28,281 bases of DNA from a virus, in IMG/VR virus record IMGVR_UViG_3300044940_000236, positions 1-28,281 of that record; one strand, given 5' to 3'. This document shows, in pieces, positions 26,891 through 28,281 of this stretch (its first letter is position 1; every line of letters begins with the position of its first letter). The notes under the pieces are model-generated. The model saw only the letters and a list, made by a program, of their open reading frames with translations, was not told the origin of the DNA and searched no databases. Position numbers and translations under genes: made by a program.

Positions 26891-27559
26891 CTATGAAGGC
26901 CGCCATGGGCGGTGCCGGGTGAGCAGGGCCGCCCGCCACGCGGGCCGGGTGGCCACCAGTTTCGCCACCCGGCGCCCGTACGGTGGCAACGTCACCACCC
27001 CATCCGCATCCACCGCCACCGCTTCGATATCCACCAACCGGGCAAATCCGCGTTCAAAAAACGAACCATAGATCAGCAATTCCGGGTGCCGCCGTTCGTT
27101 GACGGCATCCCGGATGAAATCAACCGGTTCCCCGGCCATGATGACGGCCAACGCGAAAAGGTGGCGAACGGCCGTAACGTCACACATCAACGCCCGATCG
27201 GATTCCGCGTGACGGGCGTTCGCCCGGGCATACTCCAAAAACCCCGGATCGATTCGCACCCCATCCGGGGTGAGGATGCCGCGCTCCCGGGCCCATTTCC
27301 ACGTGGTGCCTTGCCGATCCGGTGGCGGAACCACGCCACCCGCCGCCTCGGCCCGCCAAAACAATTTCCAAATGTACAGGTTCCCCGAAACCACGGCCAA
27401 CCATTTTTCGGGGTTTCCCCAATGGCCGGCATCGAAAAGATGCCGTACGATCGATTTGGGAGCTTTTGTCGTGGGACTCATCGATTGTTTGTGTGTGGCC
27501 TTGGCGGCGGCCGCCTGTTGCGCCGCCGTGTTGTTGGTAACGGTGGTGTGGGTTGCCAT
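26891..27559 (-). CDS. Hypothetical protein
   Basis: Up to 222 residues. ATG 27559 has no ribosome binding site and adds a low-complexity Ala/Thr start (TAAQQAAAAKATHKQ); the second ATG at 27481, giving 196 residues, may be the true start. From there, IVRHLFDAGHWGNPEKWLAV, NLYIWKLFWRAEAAGG, a WKWARERGILT segment, then MCDVTAVRHLFALAVIMAGE and RHPELLIYGSFFERGFARLV indicate a globular alpha-helical protein with a basic end. No family recognised. It is the last of a three-gene group (28182 to 26891) outside the repeated-promoter array. Confidence 0.72.
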   Translation of the reverse strand: MATHTTVTNNTAAQQAAAAKATHKQSMSPTTKAPKSIVRHLFDAGHWGNPEKWLAVVSGNLYIWKLFWRAEAAGGVVPPPDRQGTTWKWARERGILTPDGVRIDPGFLEYARANARHAESDRALMCDVTAVRHLFALAVIMAGEPVDFIRDAVNERRHPELLIYGSFFERGFARLVDIEAVAVDADGVVTLPPYGRRVAKLVATRPAWRAALLTRHRPWRPS

Positions 27560-27608
27560 TTGGGGAATGCGATTGGGGGTGGCTTCGCTCTACGTGCCAG
27601 CCCTTTGA
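27471..27608 (+). CDS. Possible small antisense membrane protein
   Basis: 45 codons from GTG 27471 with GGGAG at 27458-27462 (8-nt spacing). The product has one long hydrophobic segment (CVALAAAACCAAVLLVTVVW plus VAIWG). It is antisense to the doubtful N-terminal part of the gene at 26891-27559 and fills the space between that gene's second ATG and the end of the next gene. Only start signals and hydrophobicity support it. Confidence 0.25.
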   Translation: MGLIDCLCVALAAAACCAAVLLVTVVWVAIWGMRLGVASLYVPAL

Positions 27609-28009
27609 CGGGCCGCCCGCCGTTGCGGTTCCGCGGGTTCCGCCACGAACCCGGCGCCCGCGGTGGTTGCCGTGGATGATTCGATGGCGTGCAACGATTT
27701 CAACTGCTCGTGTTGCAACGCGATCAATTCCTCCTGTTGCTGAACCATCCGATCGATCCGATCGGCCAACTGCCCGAATTTCACGCCCATTTCGTCCAAC
27801 CGGCCGGCCAACGCCGTTGTGGTGCCAACCAACGTTGAAATCAGAGCGTGCATGGTTTGGAACAACGTGGACGCATCCGCCGTGTTGACGGTGCCGGATT
27901 CCCGCCGGGATTGCACCCGGGATTGGACGATGGTCGACAACATGGTTCCGCCGGCGCCCACTACGGTTCCGGCAAACCCGAAAACGGCGGCCAACAGGTA
28001 GGAATCCAT
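27590..28009 (-). CDS. Membrane protein with coiled coil (holin-like or membrane-associated)
   Basis: 139 residues; ATG 28009 lies two bases after the stop of the preceding gene, so translation is probably coupled. Residues 4-28 form one transmembrane segment (YLLAAVFGFAGTVVGAGGTM), followed by a basic QSRVQSRRE stretch that would stay in the cytoplasm. Residues about 66-111 (LAGRLDEMGVKFGQLADRID, RMVQQQEELIALQHEQLKSL) form a coiled coil. Such proteins occur as holin-like or infection-related membrane proteins in phages, but none can be named here. The frame is open upstream without a better start. Confidence 0.72.
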   Translation of the reverse strand: MDSYLLAAVFGFAGTVVGAGGTMLSTIVQSRVQSRRESGTVNTADASTLFQTMHALISTLVGTTTALAGRLDEMGVKFGQLADRIDRMVQQQEELIALQHEQLKSLHAIESSTATTAGAGFVAEPAEPQRRAARQRAGT

Positions 28010-28011
28010 GG

Positions 28012-28182
28012 TCAAACCCCGGGTGGCGGTGGAGTGTTGCGATCTAGGATTTTGGCCACGGCTTGCAAGCGGGCCCAAATTGCACCGATGCCGCGGGCCA
28101 AATCGGGGGTGCCCAACCCGGCCGCCTGTGAAATTTCGGCCAGCCGTTGATCCACGATCCGGCGAACGGTGGCTTCGTCCAT
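28012..28182 (-). CDS. Small helical protein
   Basis: 56 residues from ATG 28182, chosen because GGAGGG lies eight bases upstream; in-frame ATGs further up (28200 and 28197) overlap that site. The chain DEATVRRIVDQRLAEISQAA, then GIGAIWARLQAVAKILD, is helical, with a proline run at the end (PPPPG). It is translated just before the membrane protein with coiled coil and may form a complex with it. No family recognised. Confidence 0.65.
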   Translation of the reverse strand: MDEATVRRIVDQRLAEISQAAGLGTPDLARGIGAIWARLQAVAKILDRNTPPPPGV

Positions 28183-28281
28183 ATCGTCACCCTCCATCAT
28201 GTATCGTAACGGATCACGGTTCACCGCGCGATCACGTGGAAAAACGTTTGATGCGCACAATTGCCAGTGTAAATGCGGGCC
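28183..28281 (-). other. Upstream region of the last operon
   Basis: 99 nt before the small helical protein. It contains two direct copies of GATCACG (plus strand) and the GGAGGG ribosome binding site. No copy of the repeated promoter is present: a GATACA occurs at a suitable place but no TTGAC-like hexamer 17 nt before it. The window ends here, so the true promoter may lie outside. Confidence 0.4.

Noticed and set aside
18363-28281. Lysogeny module (integrase, attachment site)
   Set aside because: No recombinase motif and no candidate attachment repeat was seen; the MerR-like protein alone is not enough to claim an excisionase.

Overview
The window is part of a tailed double-stranded DNA phage genome, or a prophage of the same type. 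It holds an almost complete morphogenesis module of a long-tailed, non-contractile (siphovirus-type) phage: terminase, portal, MuF-like protein, scaffold, P22-type coat protein, connectors, major tail protein, a frameshifted tail chaperone pair, tape measure and tail-tip proteins. There is no sheath gene. DNA is GC-rich, ribosome binding sites are strong GGAGG types, and protein families (SPP1-type portal, CxxC MuF-like protein, Gp37-like tail hub) resemble those of phages of actinobacteria and other high-GC hosts. The host cannot be named from sequence alone. No integrase, replication gene or tRNA was seen.

Layout. (1) 36-16598, plus strand: tightly packed head and tail genes, mostly with overlapping or abutting stop and start codons. 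(2) 16595-18314, plus strand: a small membrane protein, a Dam-type adenine methyltransferase and a membrane-anchored lytic transglycosylase, ended by a strong bidirectional terminator at about 18318-18343. (3) 18363-26868, minus strand: about 18 mostly small genes arranged as single-gene or few-gene cassettes. They include a C5-cytosine methyltransferase, a MerR-like protein, a winged-helix protein and several paralogous families. (4) 26891-28182, minus strand: three further genes, one a membrane protein with a coiled coil.

The most unusual part is region 3. Nearly every gene or short operon has its own copy of one intergenic element. It starts at the stop codon of the gene before it, forms a GC-rich inverted repeat with the -35 hexamer in the loop, has a 17-nt spacer in all 16 copies I found, a -10 of GATACT (15 of 16), a short CA-rich leader and a GGAGG site. 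Arm sequences differ between copies while pairing is kept. Three copies with weak or no hairpin carry instead the same perfect 12-mer exactly 10 nt upstream of -35. The array also contains duplicated genes (three related winged-helix-like proteins, two zinc-ribbon proteins, two paralogues sharing a long repeated leader). I read it as an accessory regulon built by cassette duplication and exchange, possibly controlled by proteins it encodes; the regulation is inference.
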